This document shows positions 11,481 through 30,588 of a stretch of 64,000 nucleotides of DNA, piece by piece. Position numbers and translations under genes: made by a program. The stretch's first letter is position 1. Each line of letters starts with the position of its first letter. This DNA comes from Megaleporinus macrocephalus. Lineage: Eukaryota; Chordata; Actinopteri; Characiformes; Anostomidae. The stretch is from the NCBI GenBank assembly GCA_021613375.1, contig CM038702.1, positions 22,300,349-22,364,348 on the forward strand, read 5' to 3'. A model generated the notes under the pieces. It did no database searches, was not told where the DNA came from, and was given only the letters and a program-made list of their open reading frames with translations.

Positions 11481-11772
11481 CAGTTATTCACAAAAAGGCA
11501 TTTGTATGTTTACACAACCACCCTGCAAACCCTCAAACTGAGTTCCTGTGCTCCAGGTTAAGAACCACTGGTTGTGTTCTGCTGGGAAACTAATGGACTA
11601 GTTTTGACTACAGAGTGGACGAGGCAAAAGTGGCAGATGTAAAATACGCTGACGGCAAAACTCTCTGTAGAGCTACTGTGGGGTTGTGAGCCCAGTGAAA
11701 GAGGTTGCACTTTTTTCTTTAGAAAAGAGAAGACGTTGGTGTTATGGCCTCAAACTCTGTACACAGTAAAAT

Positions 11773-12113
11773 TTATAAAGTGCTCGATTTTTTCTGCTCT
11801 GTTGTTCCGAAGTTACAGCTGTGCATCCATATGGGGCCTGCGTTGACGTATATTGAGCTCAGTAAGACACTTGTCTGCCTTGCAGGTGGGCCAGTTTGGC
11901 AGCCACACTCTCTGATTATGTAACCAAGCCGTTGCAATCGGAATGGAGTCGGCAGCTGCTCCAAAATGTGTCAGTGTTAATGGTGCATTTACTAATCCAC
12001 TCATTATTACCACTAATACTTCCCAATACCATGACAGACCCTGCCTTTTGAACCCTACACTGAATTGTGTGTGGTTGCTTTAACGTGGAAAAAAGGACGC
12101 ACATTATTTCCAT
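11773..12113 (-). pseudogene. Tc1-like transposase fossil
   Basis: On the minus strand, two overlapping frames together give GSVMVLGSISGNNE (compare the family's GSVMVWGxIS) and then ATAWLHNQRVWLPNWPTC followed by NIRQRRPHMDAQL. The latter matches the block before and after the SPDLSPIEN motif of fish Tc1 transposases. The catalytic SPDLSPIEN itself is replaced by unrelated residues, and at least one frameshift separates the parts. Confidence 0.7.
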
Positions 12114-12602
12114 AAACGATCAAACTGAAAGGTCCTTGTCAAAACACAGCACCTGTTTCCATTGAGCAACAATCCTGCCCAGATAATTATTCAGAGGTTT
12201 TGAACATTGTTGACATATGCCTTCTGCTGTGCATGGTACAGTCTTAACTAGCATTTGTGGATGTTACGATGAACAGCATGTTCTTATGTGATATCCACCC
12301 AAGAAACATGGACGTTTTTAATGGGATCAAATGTTTACAGACAGAGATTTCTCCAGATTCCCTGAATGTGGTTATGCACAGTAGAGGGTGACATCTTTGT
12401 AGTCACTCTCTTCATATATAGACATTTGCATCACCTATTTAAGATGTTAAGAAAAACCTATGGCATAGATTTTGTCAACTTGACACTTTATATGCCTTTA
12501 TAAGTGTTTGTGTATACTTATGTCAGTTGTAATGAAAACACTATGTAGCTTTGAAATGCGTAAACATCCATAAAATGAGAGCTTCATTTGAACCAATCCA
12601 GC

Positions 12603-13170
12603 TACACAGTCGAGTCACATTATTATGTTGTACTTTTGATGCTGGCAGTACATAGATGGCAGCATTATGGTCTGGGAAATGATTTCCTAGCATTCTCTGG
12701 GCCGACTCATCCATGTGAAAGGCGTTTTCAACTGATTTGGGTATGAATTCATCCTTATAGACCATGTACACACATACATGCTGATAGTATACATGCTGAT
12801 AGTCTTCACTGGGGTGGAAGACATTGTATTCCAGCAAGACAATGTGACACGTTACACGGCTAAAAATGTCCCACACTGGTTGGAAGAGCAAGACATGCAA
12901 GTACTACACTGGACCCTCTAATGTCCCAGACATTAACCCAATTAACCCATTACCCAGATATTAACCCAATTGAGAATCTGTGGGACCACCTGGACGGTGG
13001 TGTTATGGCTCCTGACTCACGTGTCCTCCAGCAGCTGTGGGATGCACTGCTGTCAGCATGGCTAACCCTACCAAGACCTTATTGAGTCTCCCAGCCTATC
13101 TAGCTGCTGTCCGTGCGGCACACGGTGGTCACTCTGGATATTAGTCACAATAATGTGACTCGACTGTGTA
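12603..13170 (+). mobile_element. deleted Tc1/mariner element with intact inverted ends
   Basis: Perfect 22-bp terminal inverted repeats, TACACAGTCGAGTCACATTA plus TT, at 12603-12624 and 13149-13170, each with TA at the outer edge. The right half encodes a Tc1 C-terminal remnant on the + strand (INPIENLWDHLDGGV, then RVLQQLWDALLSAW) around 12955-13085. At 568 bp it is far shorter than a full element, so it is an internal deletion derivative. Confidence 0.85.
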
Positions 13171-18353
<5,183 letters not shown>

Positions 18354-19595
18354 AATGTTGGTTAGATTGTTTAGGTGTTTAGACAGGTTCTGAGACTATG
18401 TTGGTGAGATTGTTTAGGTGTTTAGGCAGGTTCTGAGACTATGTTGGTGAGATTGTTTAGGTGTTTAGACTGGTTCTGAGACTATGTTGGTGAGATTGTT
18501 TAGGTGTTTAGACTGGTTCTGAGACTATGTTGGTTAGATTGTTTAGGTGTTTAGGCAGGTTCTGAGACTATGTTGTTTAGATTGTTTAGGTGTTTAGACA
18601 GGTTCTGAGACTATGTTGGTTAGATTTTTTTTAGGTGTTTAGGCAGGTTCTGAGACTATGTTGGTTAGATTGTTTAGGTGTTTAGGCAGGTTCTGAGACT
18701 ATGTTGGTTAGATTGTTTAGGTGTTTAGGCAGGTTCTGAGACTATGTTGGTTAGATTGTTTAGGTGTTTAGGCAGGTTCTGAGACTGTGTTGGTGAGATT
18801 GTTTAGGTGTTTAGGCAGGTTCTGAGACTATGTTGGTTAGATTGTTTAGGTGTTTAGGCAGGTTCTGAGACTATGTTGTTTAGATTGTTTAGGTGTTTAG
18901 ACTGGTTCTGAGACTATGTTGGTGAGTGTTTAGGTGTTTAGACAGGTTCTGAGACTATGTTGGTTAGATTTTTTTTAGGTGTTTAGGCAGGTTCTGAGAC
19001 TATGCTGGTTAGATTGTTTGGGTGTTTAGGCAGGTTCTGAGACTATGTTGGTTAGATTGTTTAGGTGTTTACACTCGTTCTGAGACTATGTTGGTGAGTG
19101 TTTAGGTGTTTAGACAGGTTCTGAGACTATGTTGGTTAGATTATTTAGGTGTTTAGGCAGGTTCTGAGACTATGTTGGTTAGATAGTTTAGGTGTTTTGG
19201 CAGGTTCTGAGACTATGTTGGTTAGATAGTTTAGGTGTCTAGACTGGTTCTGAGACTGTAGGTTAGATTGTTTATGTGTTTAGGCAGGTACAGAGACTAT
19301 ATTGGTAAGATTGTATAGGTGTTTAGGCAGCCTCTAAGACTATGTTGGTTAGATTGTATAGGTGTTTAGCCAGGCTCTAAGACTATGTTGGTTAGATTGT
19401 TTAGGTGTTTAGGCAGGTTCTAAGACTATGATATTGAGATTAATTAGGTGTTTGGGCAGGTTCTCAGACTATGTTGTTTAGATTGTTCAGGTGTTTATGC
19501 AAGTTCTGAGACCATGTTGGTCAGATTACTTAGGTGTTTAAGCAAGTTCTGAGACTATGTTGGTTAGCTTGCTTAGGTGTTTAGAAAGGTTCTGC
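18354..19595. repeat. 43-bp minisatellite array
   Basis: About 29 copies of a 43-bp unit, ATGTTGGTTAGATTGTTTAG followed by GTGTTTAGGCAGGTTCTGAGACT. Variants include GGTGAGATTG, a shorter form lacking ATTGT (near 18920 and 19090) and an expanded TTTTTTTT form (near 18630 and 18970). The last few copies (after 19260) are more diverged. One strand is poor in C. Confidence 0.97.
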
Positions 19596-22500
19596 AGTAA
19601 TATCAGTTACTTTGTTTTTTTGTTAAGAAGCAATATTACTGTTTGCCTAATTAAGCCTCTTTATCATCTCATTATTTGTGCCATTGCCTTTGTGTTTATA
19701 TGAGAATATAAAATATGCAATAACAATTTGATATTTGTACCAGTTTGAATGAATTGAACAACTGCATTGGTTTTAGCTTATTAAGAGTAAGATTCCTGTT
19801 TTAAATAGGGGGTTTCTACATTTTGCAAATGTAAAAATACACCAATTGTAGATGCATTGTGGTGATATGAATCAGGTGTCAGGTGTACAATGTAAAAATG
19901 GCCATTTTATACACAATCCAAAATTACCAGTAAATGCATATGTACTATGTACTATGCATTGTTGGTAATGGTAGAACAATGGTAAATCTTGAAATATCCA
20001 AATCTTATATAATTATAATAAAACAATGTCTCGTGTAATAACTTTCTGTGAGGTAGTTATCAGAGGAATTAAACCAGTCAGAAGGACGTCTGATTTCTAT
20101 CACCGACACCGATAAATTCTCACTTCGCAGTCATCGAAACCACTCTAAATGACAACATTCCAACAAAAGACTGTGAAGTATTTGCGTGTATTCTTTGTAA
20201 TTCAGCATAGAGATAAAATGTTTTCACAAAGGGCTCATTATCTGTGAGGATTGAGTTTCATTGTAAATGCGAATGCAATGTTGAAGTAATTTTTCCAAAG
20301 TGTCAGGTCACAGAATGACATGGAATATACATATAAAATAAAAAAAACACGTAAAACACCAAACCTATTTTATTTCTAAACTACTGGAGAAATACATGGT
20401 AGAAGACAGAAGAGGTGAGTAACCTGATGGATTGTTGATTGTTGAGCCCAAGAACTGAGGATATTTGCATATGCCACAAAGTCCTTAACAATATTGTATT
20501 CATAGGCTTTTATTAAAGTCATTATACTAAGTAATCTTTGGGAAGATGTCTGGTATATTCATAAACATTTATAAATTGTAGAAACTGGAACTAGACTGAA
20601 TTATATTACATTACATTAAATAAATGTTATACGTATTCCTGTAAAGTTATAACAGCAAACAAAATGAATAAAACATAGATGACCCAGTAGTAACACAGCA
20701 TTACCTAAACATTCTGCTCTTTCAGAGTACATTACACCAAAATATACAAATTTATTTCCTTTTCCTTTTTTCTTCCTAAAAAAGTCTGCGGTCTTACCTA
20801 CAGTAAATAATAGCATGTAAATCACACTTGTTATTATTCTTATTGTTGGTCACAAAAAATATATATTCACCTAACTGTACAGATCTACCCATAAAACTAC
20901 TCTGTGCCTGTTTTCCCGAAATGAAAAGAAAGAGAAATGAAACGCCCTCAGCCATCTGTTCTCTTTTTCTCTTGTTTGCTCAGATCCAGTCACTATAGAT
21001 ACCAGTCTATGAATCCTATAGCTTTTCTTTAATGGGTCTGTTTTAGTGACGATAAGTGTCCAGCTCTAGAAACCAGGGTGTGTTTGAAGATAGTCCAGAA
21101 CGGTTTGGAATAGTCCAGAACGTGATGTACCCAGTACACAGACAGACAACTGGAAAACCAAACCAAACCAGTTCCTAGTTTCATATCTATCAGCAGGTGA
21201 AAGGTGTCTGTTTAGTTGGCTTTTGTGCTGTCTAATCTTGGGCTTGGCTGGTTGTGAGATGGATTTTCACACAACATTATAAGTCGAATTCTTTCAGCCA
21301 TTAAACTGTGCTCCAAATAGATTTTAAATGTGGGTGTGCAAAAACAAAACAGCTTTATTGGATTTTTAGCAATGCTGCTATATTACTTAACTCAGTAGAC
21401 ACTTGTAGTTTGACTAGTGGTTAGTCAAATAAAATAAAGAAAAATAAATAAATAAAATGGCTATTTGGTGAGTTTGGTGTGTGTCCTTTCAACAAACCAT
21501 TTCACATCAAACCACTCAGAATGACCTTGTGTACATCTCAACAACTCCTCATAGGAGTGTAGAGTCAGAAGTATACACTAGGGTGGTGATACGAATGCTC
21601 CAAGTATGTCAGTCATCTCACAAACTTTTTAAACATTACAATGTGCTGCACTTACGTCACTTAACACTTGAGTTAAATTGATACATTTGTATGAAAACAG
21701 GTCTTGTGATGCAAAATGTGGCTCCTGTCATACCAGTTTGGGGCATTATATATATTATGGGCCGATATTTGGAACTCCGGGTCTAAGCCAGATTCCTCTG
21801 TGGCAAGAATTAATGGGCCGTGGTCGCACCTCTGTGGTAAATAAAATTGTCCAGAACACATGCAGTCTGAACGCAACTGCTACGTCATTAGACGTGGAAC
21901 ATTTTGTTCTGTGAAGTTTTATCTCATTAATATCACGGGATCCTCGCTCATACTATCATTGCTAAATATAAACTGCGCTACATTACAAGGCTCAAGTCAG
22001 CTTCTCAGTCAAACCTTCTAGTTCAAACAGGATGAAACAATACTGGCCTACTGGTTCTGAGAAAGGGCAAAAATAAGTTAGCAGTGATGTTCCTCACTGC
22101 AGCGCAATTTAAGGTAGAACGGGAAAATTTAAACAAGAAACTGTAAAATGTCATACCAGAAAAAATTCCAGCATTAAAATAATAATTAGGATGTTTGAGT
22201 TTGCACGTGGTGATGCACTACCACACTGCCAAAGTGTGCTGTTTGTGTGTTTTTTATGGGGGGCTGCCAGTTTAATTTAGTGCACTGTACCTCTAGCTTA
22301 CATGTAGCAATATTCATATTTCTCTTTTTAACAACCTCGTCATTTGGATCCAGTGATTTCCTAGAGAACACTGTTCACAGGACAAAATGTTGGTTTGGAA
22401 CATTGTTGATAACCACAGGTAGTCATAAATATTTTCTGTTCCACCTTAAATGATGTAGCAGTTACATTAAGACATCTGAATGTGTATATGTACCTGTTGA

Positions 22501-22692
22501 ACAGTTTAAGATGTTTTATCCTAAAAAGCAAGTGCATTAAGTTAAAAAGAAATAAATGGAAATCGGTGGATAGTAAGTGATGTAATGTCATTATACATCT
22601 TTATACAGTTTTAACAGGATTTAGATTAGTGAATAGTATTATAACAATAGTACAATAGTATTGCAGTGAAATGTTGAAATGATCTAGATAGT

Positions 22693-22693
22693 A

Positions 22694-22770
<77 letters not shown>
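22693..22770. repeat. (ATT)n microsatellite
   Basis: About 26 ATT units. A second run of similar length lies at 22915-22987. The poly-asparagine open frame on the minus strand is an artefact. Confidence 0.98.
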
Positions 22771-22914
22771 GTTTGTGAAACATTTCAGTAGTTTGTTCTC
22801 CATCACAATATGAAGCATAATAGGATGTATATTAAACCCCAGCACATCTGAAGAGTTTAATACCTTTAAAAGCTCCCTCTGAAAAAAAGTTATTACATTA
22901 AAAGTTATTACATT

Positions 22915-22915
22915 A

Positions 22916-22987
<72 letters not shown>
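22915..22987. repeat. (ATT)n microsatellite
   Basis: About 24 ATT units, 145 bp after a like array at 22693-22770. Confidence 0.98.
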
Positions 22988-22991
<4 letters not shown>

Positions 22992-24171
22992 TTTTTGGAT
23001 TTATGGCCATTACATATAAAAATCTGAATGGTAGTTTTGGATAGTAAATTACTACCCCTGGTTCCTGTCACCACCACTTAGAACAGTCAAGTGTCAAGTT
23101 TCTCTACAATAAACCACTTTACATCAAACCACTTGTTTACACCTCTATGAATAAACTCTACGCAAATTTTGAAAACTCACTGGACTTCTGCTTTACATTA
23201 GATTCTTGTTTTTTTTCTATTGAGCTTCTGTCCCACATGTTGGTGTATGGATCAGTTTATGCCCATAATTATCTAATTATATGGGGCAAAATATTACTTT
23301 AACAAGGGCTGTGAAAACAATGTCCCTTTAAAAAAAATAAGAAGTTCAAATAAAAGCACACATCTTTAATTATAGTAAACAATTTTAAAAATTACATCTT
23401 TAGTAAAAAACTACAAAAAGCCTAAAGCTGTCTCCAAAGCTTAACATTTTCAAATGAACAAGACATCTTTAACACAGTTCCACAAATATGAAACAGCACT
23501 GCACCTTTCTCGGCCTGTCTAAACAACCCTTCTCAGAAACAACCCTTCTCAGAACAGCCAGTCTGAGTGTCTGTTGCGTTATTGATAGTCACTCACTGTT
23601 CATTCCACTCCCTCTTAGTTTCACGCTACTCCTATCATGAAGCTTATCTTTTAGACATGCATCAAACAGACTTATCTCTCTTATTTGACCTTAGCTGTAC
23701 GCATTATCTAGTGTTAAACAGCCAAACTAACACAGAGCATGATCATTTTTATATGTACCTCATAGGCAGGTTCACCATGCACTGTTGGCACTGACCCCTT
23801 TTTGCGTTGCACTTACCCAGACAGGAAAAGCAGCAGACAGACGGCTAAAGTTAATTTTGCCATTCACCCATTTCTTGTTCAAATTTTCTCGTTCCACCTT
23901 AAGTGGTGCCGCATTTGTTAATATAATTGTAGCCCACCATACACTGTACCCCACAATTCACTGACTGAGTTGTGTTACTTCACAGTTTGTGGGTTTGTAA
24001 GCACTCCAGATAACTAAGTGTATGTGCATAGGAACTAATAGTTTTTCCTAATATGTTCCCTTTAAATAAAACAAAATATGCTCAAACCAAAGCCATGATG
24101 TCTAAAAAAATGACTAGTAAATCAAAGAAAATATCATAAAAATCTTTAAATAGAAGGCAGATGACTTAATT

Positions 24172-24173
<2 letters not shown>

Positions 24174-24223
<50 letters not shown>
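24174..24223. repeat. (CA)n microsatellite
   Basis: About 25 CA units within a degenerate TTTAAATA-rich region. Confidence 0.98.
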
Positions 24224-24225
<2 letters not shown>

Positions 24226-27200
24226 CTTCAAATAAAATAAGGCATGCGTGAATAAAATCTGGATATCTTTAAAAGAAGGAGGACATTTTTAAAATAAAAC
24301 CTGAAGCAGACATCATTAAATAAATGCTGAAAACTTTAAATACACCTGACGACAATTTTAAATAAGACCTGGCAATATTAAAAACATTTTACAATTTTAA
24401 ATAAAAGTAAACAGCTTTAAATAGAACAAAAAATTAAAGTTTTAAAAGGTTTGAAAATAAAGGAAATATCATGGGGGATTTTACTCTTCATCTAAGTATA
24501 CGTTTTTGTACAGTTTTAGGACTTAGAATAGTTGTTACAGTAATATTACACTGATGCAGTTAGCAATAACTGCTGTGACTGCAGGATTTAACTCAAAAAC
24601 AAGCTGGAGCTCACCTGGCTCCACTTGCTTAATCGTTTCATCTCAAATTTCAAACAGCTGATCAGGTGATCTCCTGCTTAGTGAAAACCTGCAGCCGCAC
24701 TGGTTAATGGCAATCATTACCTACATCGGGCTGGCTGTTGTGCTCTAGGACTGTTAGTCTTTCTGCTTCACTATTGCTATTATTGAAATGTTCTAGATAG
24801 TTATATCATTCCTTGTATATATCGCCGCTGTCCAATGAAAAACAGATATCTCCAAAATGGCAACTTTACAGGAGAGGCCAAAAACTGTCTTCACTTTCAA
24901 TGTAAGTCAATGGAACCAGCTGTAATTAATCATGTTTTACTCTATAATTTGGATTAAGCATATTTTGTTTTATTTGAGGATGTCTCTTTTTTATTTGTGG
25001 ATAGTTTTTATTACTTTTTTATTAGACTTTTATTTACTTAATAAAGATGGCTCTTCAATAGTCTTCAGTAAAATCAGTGGTTCAATTTAGAACCACAAAT
25101 TCTCTATAAAACCATTTCTTGCTTAGACGGCACTTTGCAGGGTAATATGGTTCTTCTGATTGATAGAGAATGTGCTGTATATTTTTTTTTTATAGAACCT
25201 TTTCAGAAAAAGGTGTCTTCTATGGTTACAATGTGAAGCTTAACTGAAAAAACAAACCCTTTTTAATATAAAATGTAGTTTGCCCAAAACTGTGGCACAC
25301 ATAAATATAAGATATCTAACACTATTTTAATGAAAAGAGTTTTTTCTTGCAATCATTGCATTTTTTAGTATATTTTAGATAAGAAAAGGATCGACCCACT
25401 TTTAGATTTCTGTTTAGCTTTTGTTTACCCCAGATATGTCACAGACGTCTTTAAAATCACATAACGTTGTTCTTCAGACTACGAATTGTAAATTCATGAC
25501 CTATGGCACACAAATGATGAAGAAGAGACTAAACTGACATAACTGATGCCACTCCTTTTTGGCTGAAATAGAATGGACACACCTAGAGCACTGGGCCAGT
25601 TTCTTTTCAGTACATTGTTCTTCCACACCTGATTATCACATACTGGGCTCAGCTAAGCTGGAAACACACACCTGCATGCCAGCTTCGGTCTTTTGACGTA
25701 TCTTCCTGGTAGGGTGCACATTCATTCTTCTCTCCTGTACTTTTTAACAGCAGTGTGGCTTTATATCCTAAACACAGTCACAACTCATCTTCACATTACC
25801 ATTTTATAAACTGTCACCTCAATTTACAATTGTTATATAAAAAGGAAGTTTATTCTTTTCTGCTCTGTTCCCTCTTTGTTAGGAAGCACTGAAAAAAGAA
25901 GCATACTCAAGTACATCAGTAGAGTTGTGGTGACAGTCCCTCATTTCAGTTAATAACCTTCCACTGTTTTCTCCTTGAGTCCTTTTTTGCTTTTTTCTAA
26001 TAAAAGAGTACATTCTTATGGTTGTTCTTTACTGTGACTCTACATTTGGCCTGGATAGCAAAAGACATGGTGTGGGCGACGAAAGAGATGCCATGTCGGT
26101 GCCCATCAGTGAAAGGAGCGGTGGTGAAAGAGTAAAGCAGTGGCAGGTTAGCTTATTATCAGCAAAAAGCCATTAGGGTGAGTAACTTAGTGCTATGGGG
26201 CAGAGGACTTAGAGGAGATGATAACACTGAGCGAGCGGTGACTGAGCGAATAGTGTGTTGGTCTTACATAACAGGAAACAGTACGTCAACTACGCTCATC
26301 GCTCACAGCCTTGTCAATATTGTTGCTAAATCATGTGTGATCCTACACACACGAAGAAGTCAGAGTGTTACTGATTGGTCTGGTCTCATACAGGCCTCGT
26401 GATACGGCACTTTATCTGTGTGTTTGCTGTCATGAGCCATGGCGGTACTGTATTAAAAAAAAGTGGGGTTAAGAGTAAAACGGCTGTGCTGTGTCTGGGT
26501 GGAGCCAGTGCATGGGAAGCACTGCTGGTGCCATGCAGTCTGCAAAAGATGGTGCCAAGACCCAAGATGGTGCCTGGCTGCTGCATAAACATGTGCATTT
26601 CTGGCAACTGCCATATTTGCATTTTTCAGCTGGGGCTTTAGGAGCGTGGTATATAAAGATGAAGACACTGTAAATTCTACACTGAGAAGACTACTTGAGA
26701 TAATGTCAAGTAAATATATAGTTGCTGAGAGAAAGACAGAGAGAGCTAGGACCAGAGATTTGATCTCTCTATAGTGTCCCCCTCTCCAAGAGTATCTTTC
26801 TCTGTATCTCTAACTTTTGACCAAATTTCGTTCTTCTCTTATCATGAGTGTTAAAGCTGATAAGAACTCTCCATATGGGGTAGGGGGGAGGGGGATAGGA
26901 CAACTTCACAAAAGACATAGTAGAAACCTTTTTCAGTCCGACATTCTTTACGCGACTTTACGCGACACAATGACATGAAATGTAGTTTTTCAACCAGAGG
27001 GCTGTGAACCATGAATGGGCTGCAAGGCACTCTCTACTGGTCTATGGTCTAGATTTAGTGGGAGGCAGCAGTTTGCAGTGGACTGATAACAGCAAAAACC
27101 CAAATTTCAGGTTTTCATAGTATTATCAAATGTACGTTACTGAGGTTATTTAACATCACATACTGTACATGACACATACAGTATTTCTAACTTGTATTTT

Positions 27201-27551
27201 CATGGGGCCCTTGGCCCTTGTCACTTCAGAAATGGAGCAAAATGTGTTATTTGGCCAGGAGTGGCCAACCTTTTGCTAACAATAGTAATGAAAACCTGAA
27301 GTCACAGTGTTTTGCTTGGTCCTTGATCCATGCATTGTTAGCTTGAATGTAAATTGTTAGAATTTGTGTCAGCATTGTTCTGGTTCACCACGTAGGCCAT
27401 AACATGGTTGAAATTATTTAGTGAATGAGGCACATGGGTGTAACTTTTTAAAAGTGATGTGGACGAAGGGCCATGCTAAAGAAACAAACAAAACGTGAAA
27501 CAAGCTATTAATTCTCAATAAGCTACTGCAACAAGTACATGCATGTACCTA

Positions 27552-27553
<2 letters not shown>

Positions 27554-27606
<53 letters not shown>
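27554..27606. repeat. (CA)n microsatellite
   Basis: About 26 CA units. A short GGTTAGGTTA block follows at about 27775-27790. Confidence 0.98.
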
Positions 27607-27610
<4 letters not shown>

Positions 27611-29607
27611 GAGCAGATGAAATTCAAAACTGGTGTCTATTAAGTCCTGTATTATATGTCTAAGTCTAAACAAGAGTTAATAATTTATAGGTACGTGCTT
27701 TGCTGAACACATTGATGTTTTATTTGGTTTACTTTAAATATAATTGGAATTTTATCATGTTTATTTCCGGTGTTGGGTTAGGTTAGGTTAGGTGTGTGTG
27801 TGTTAGGTATGTGTGTTTTTTATTTGGTAGCAAGCTATAGTGGCCTAGCCAGCTCCCAGAAAACAATGACACAGCACTGCGTGAACTCCCATCTACTGTA
27901 CCTGTTTGTGTGTTTATTTGTTGAAGCTGAGTTGTGGACCGTGACCTTGTCTCTACTGCGTTTCTTCTGAAAGACAAATGATAAGCACAACTTGAAAGAC
28001 GGCTGTGGAAATTGCAAAACCTAATGCGAAGCAGAATGCAGTAAATGTAGTCCAGGAGCTTTTGGAGTCCCCCTTCCCATTCATTGCCTTTTTTCTTTTT
28101 TTAATTCATTTCAGTTTAAAATTTCAAAGTTGAGTCATTTTTGTGCATAAAGCAGTACAAGTCATTAATTACAGAAGCACTGTGTTGAAAGGGTTTGGCA
28201 AGTCAGCCCAACCCCTATAGAGAATATGTGTTCTTACAATAAGCTAGCTTGCGATGGTTAAAGCAATCAGTGCTGAGTGGAATGATATTGACTCTTCTCT
28301 CATTTAAAGACTTTTTGCAAAGTTAAATTAAAAACATGGAATTAAAGTGAAAACTTTCCCTACTAAGCTACTTTCCTTTTTTTTGTACTGATTTGTTGCC
28401 AAAATGAATACTAGTAAAGTAGCTTAATTGTGGGCTTGGCTCCTTTCTTTCTTTCTTTCTTTTCTTTCTTTGCAGGGGAGTGTATTCTCTTTCGAGATTT
28501 CGGCTCCTGACAAACCTGCTGCAGTGGTTTTAAATCCTGTAAACGCTCTCACTGATGAAGGAACTGCTAATGATAACAAAATACTCATGTCTGTAGTATG
28601 AATAGCTTTGTCCAGACATGAGTTGTACAGGCAAACAAACACTCTGATGTAGTAACTTGTTCAGGCAAGTAGTGCAATTTTAAGGATTCATTGTCCAGTT
28701 GACACCAGACCTGCAAACTAGCTGCTAATATTCTAGCATGTTCAAGAAATGATTACACATTGGGTTAAGGTAGTCCGTTCTTTAGCATGCATATACGCTG
28801 GGTTTATTTTACCAATGACGGCAGAACTGAGCTGCCCTGTGCTTGTCTGAGCTGGGAGAAAAGAGAAGAGAAGATGTTAGAGAAGAGAAAACTCTGCTAA
28901 TGTACAGCGTGGCTGTGGCCAACAACAGCTGGACAATACGCACCATTTAACGAAATGTTGCTTTTATGTTTTAACATGGTAGCAAAATGTAATGTAATAT
29001 TTGTGAGTATGTATGCATGTATGTATGTATATTACACAGTGGCACTTCAAAACAAAAAATAAATTAAAAAAAAAAATAATAAAAAAGTGCCAGAACATGA
29101 GCACATCGCTAAGGATGCTTTGTTATGGATAGGATTGAAGAGGCAGATGTAGCAGTTGTATGTTAGCTACATCCAGAAACAGTGGAATTGTATTTTTCTG
29201 ACAAACTAAGATGTTGGCTCATTGCCCACTGATGAGAATAGACCTTATTAAACTCTTTACCGCCAAGTGAATCATATTTGATACACACATTTTTGAGACC
29301 TGTAAATCATCACTGTTATATTTCTTTTTCTTAAAAAACCTGACAAACACCTGAACTTAGCTCAAACCCATACTATGTTCTACATTTTTGTGGAGAACTT
29401 GAGATTGTAATACATACAGAATGTGTAAAACACTGGTGTAAAAAACCAAATTCTAAGTTGGAAATGACTCGAGTTAATATTTAAAATAATCTCAGAGTAT
29501 AAAGGGTTAAAACATTGTGTTCTGAATGCTTTCATTTGTGACCAAAACCTGCAAAAAAATCCGGATGTACCAAATATTATACTAAACAAAACCCATATAT
29601 GCAAAGT

Positions 29608-29646
29608 ATTATTATTAGTAGTAGTAGTAGTAGTAGTAGTTGTAGT
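29608..29646. repeat. (TAG)n microsatellite
   Basis: ATT units passing into about eleven TAG units. Confidence 0.95.
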
Positions 29647-30588
29647 TATTTTCTATAAATATTATTTATTGAATTTCTAATAAACATTCAACTTTTTAAA
29701 GAATTCTCAGGCTATTGTTTAATGGTTCAGGCTTTAAAGAGTTAAGATGAGGGATTCTCAGTGATGTCCAGTGTTGTAGCAGTTAGCTGTTTTAGCCCAC
29801 AGTCAGTGTTCAAAACTCATTTCAGATCTTTAACTGACATGGACTTTACACTAAAATCCTTTTTTTTTTTGTTTTGAATGAGTTCAATGATGGAACACCA
29901 CACTTTGTCACTACCAAAATAGATAATACCTCAATCGAAACTAAGACCAAATATTTTGCTAGTGATAATTTTAGTTAACACACTCTCAAGCGAACACAGG
30001 TTTAACTTTTGTGCCCACAAGAAATCATAATATTTTAAGTGCAGCACTTTTTCAGTGCATGTCTTCGATCACAAGGTTTTATATGTACAAGTAATGAGTA
30101 AATTGTGAGAGAGTAGCTGTTTTCTCCCCCGCTCTATGAGACTGGATTATAAGGTGGGCTTCAGTGTTCCAAGGTTGAGAAGTAATAGACAGAGTTGCTA
30201 AAAATACAGCATTAGCTGTGTTGTGGTAAAATGTTAAGCAGTTGTACAGCTTTGACCTTGTCCTCTCTTCTCTGTGCTTGAACTCTCATTGGGGCTGTTA
30301 GAAAATCCCTTTCTGAATCACACCACTCAAATAGCACCACTGTTAAACCAACCTTGACTTAAAGGTCGGAGGCCTCTTTGCTTATAAATTCTTTTATTCT
30401 ACTGAACACATACTTAGGAACTCTAGATGTTTTCAAGGATTCTGCTGTGGTCTAGTTAAAACTAAGGCATTCATTAAGATAGCAATAGTCTGTACATTTA
30501 CACAATAAATCTATACATAATCACCATTTACTGGGTACTCTCTATTTCTACTCTACTCTAGGGATCCATCAAGTTTTTTTGATAGCAC

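Larger units (their letters stand above)
19596..30588. other. intergenic, no gene recognised
   Basis: About 11 kb without a recognisable gene. It holds ATT and CA microsatellites, a degenerate TTTAAATA-rich periodic stretch (23.3-24.45 kb) and fragments of a dispersed repeat (21.48-21.56 and 23.04-23.17 kb). Short open frames here lack domains, splice logic or family resemblance. Confidence 0.55.

Noticed and set aside
12541..12900. 119-codon minus-strand open frame
   Set aside because: Overlaps the deleted Tc1 element in the antisense direction; a shadow of it.
18354..19595. Array considered as a CRISPR
   Set aside because: Units are contiguous with no unique spacers, and the context is vertebrate.
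22601..22783. Open frame of poly-asparagine on the minus strand
   Set aside because: Direct translation of an (ATT)n microsatellite.
26375..26673. Several overlapping open frames on both strands
   Set aside because: Mutually overlapping in a less AT-rich patch, with no domain or splice support.
27775..27795. GGTTAGGTTA run as an interstitial telomere
   Set aside because: Only a few imperfect units and no TTAGGG run.
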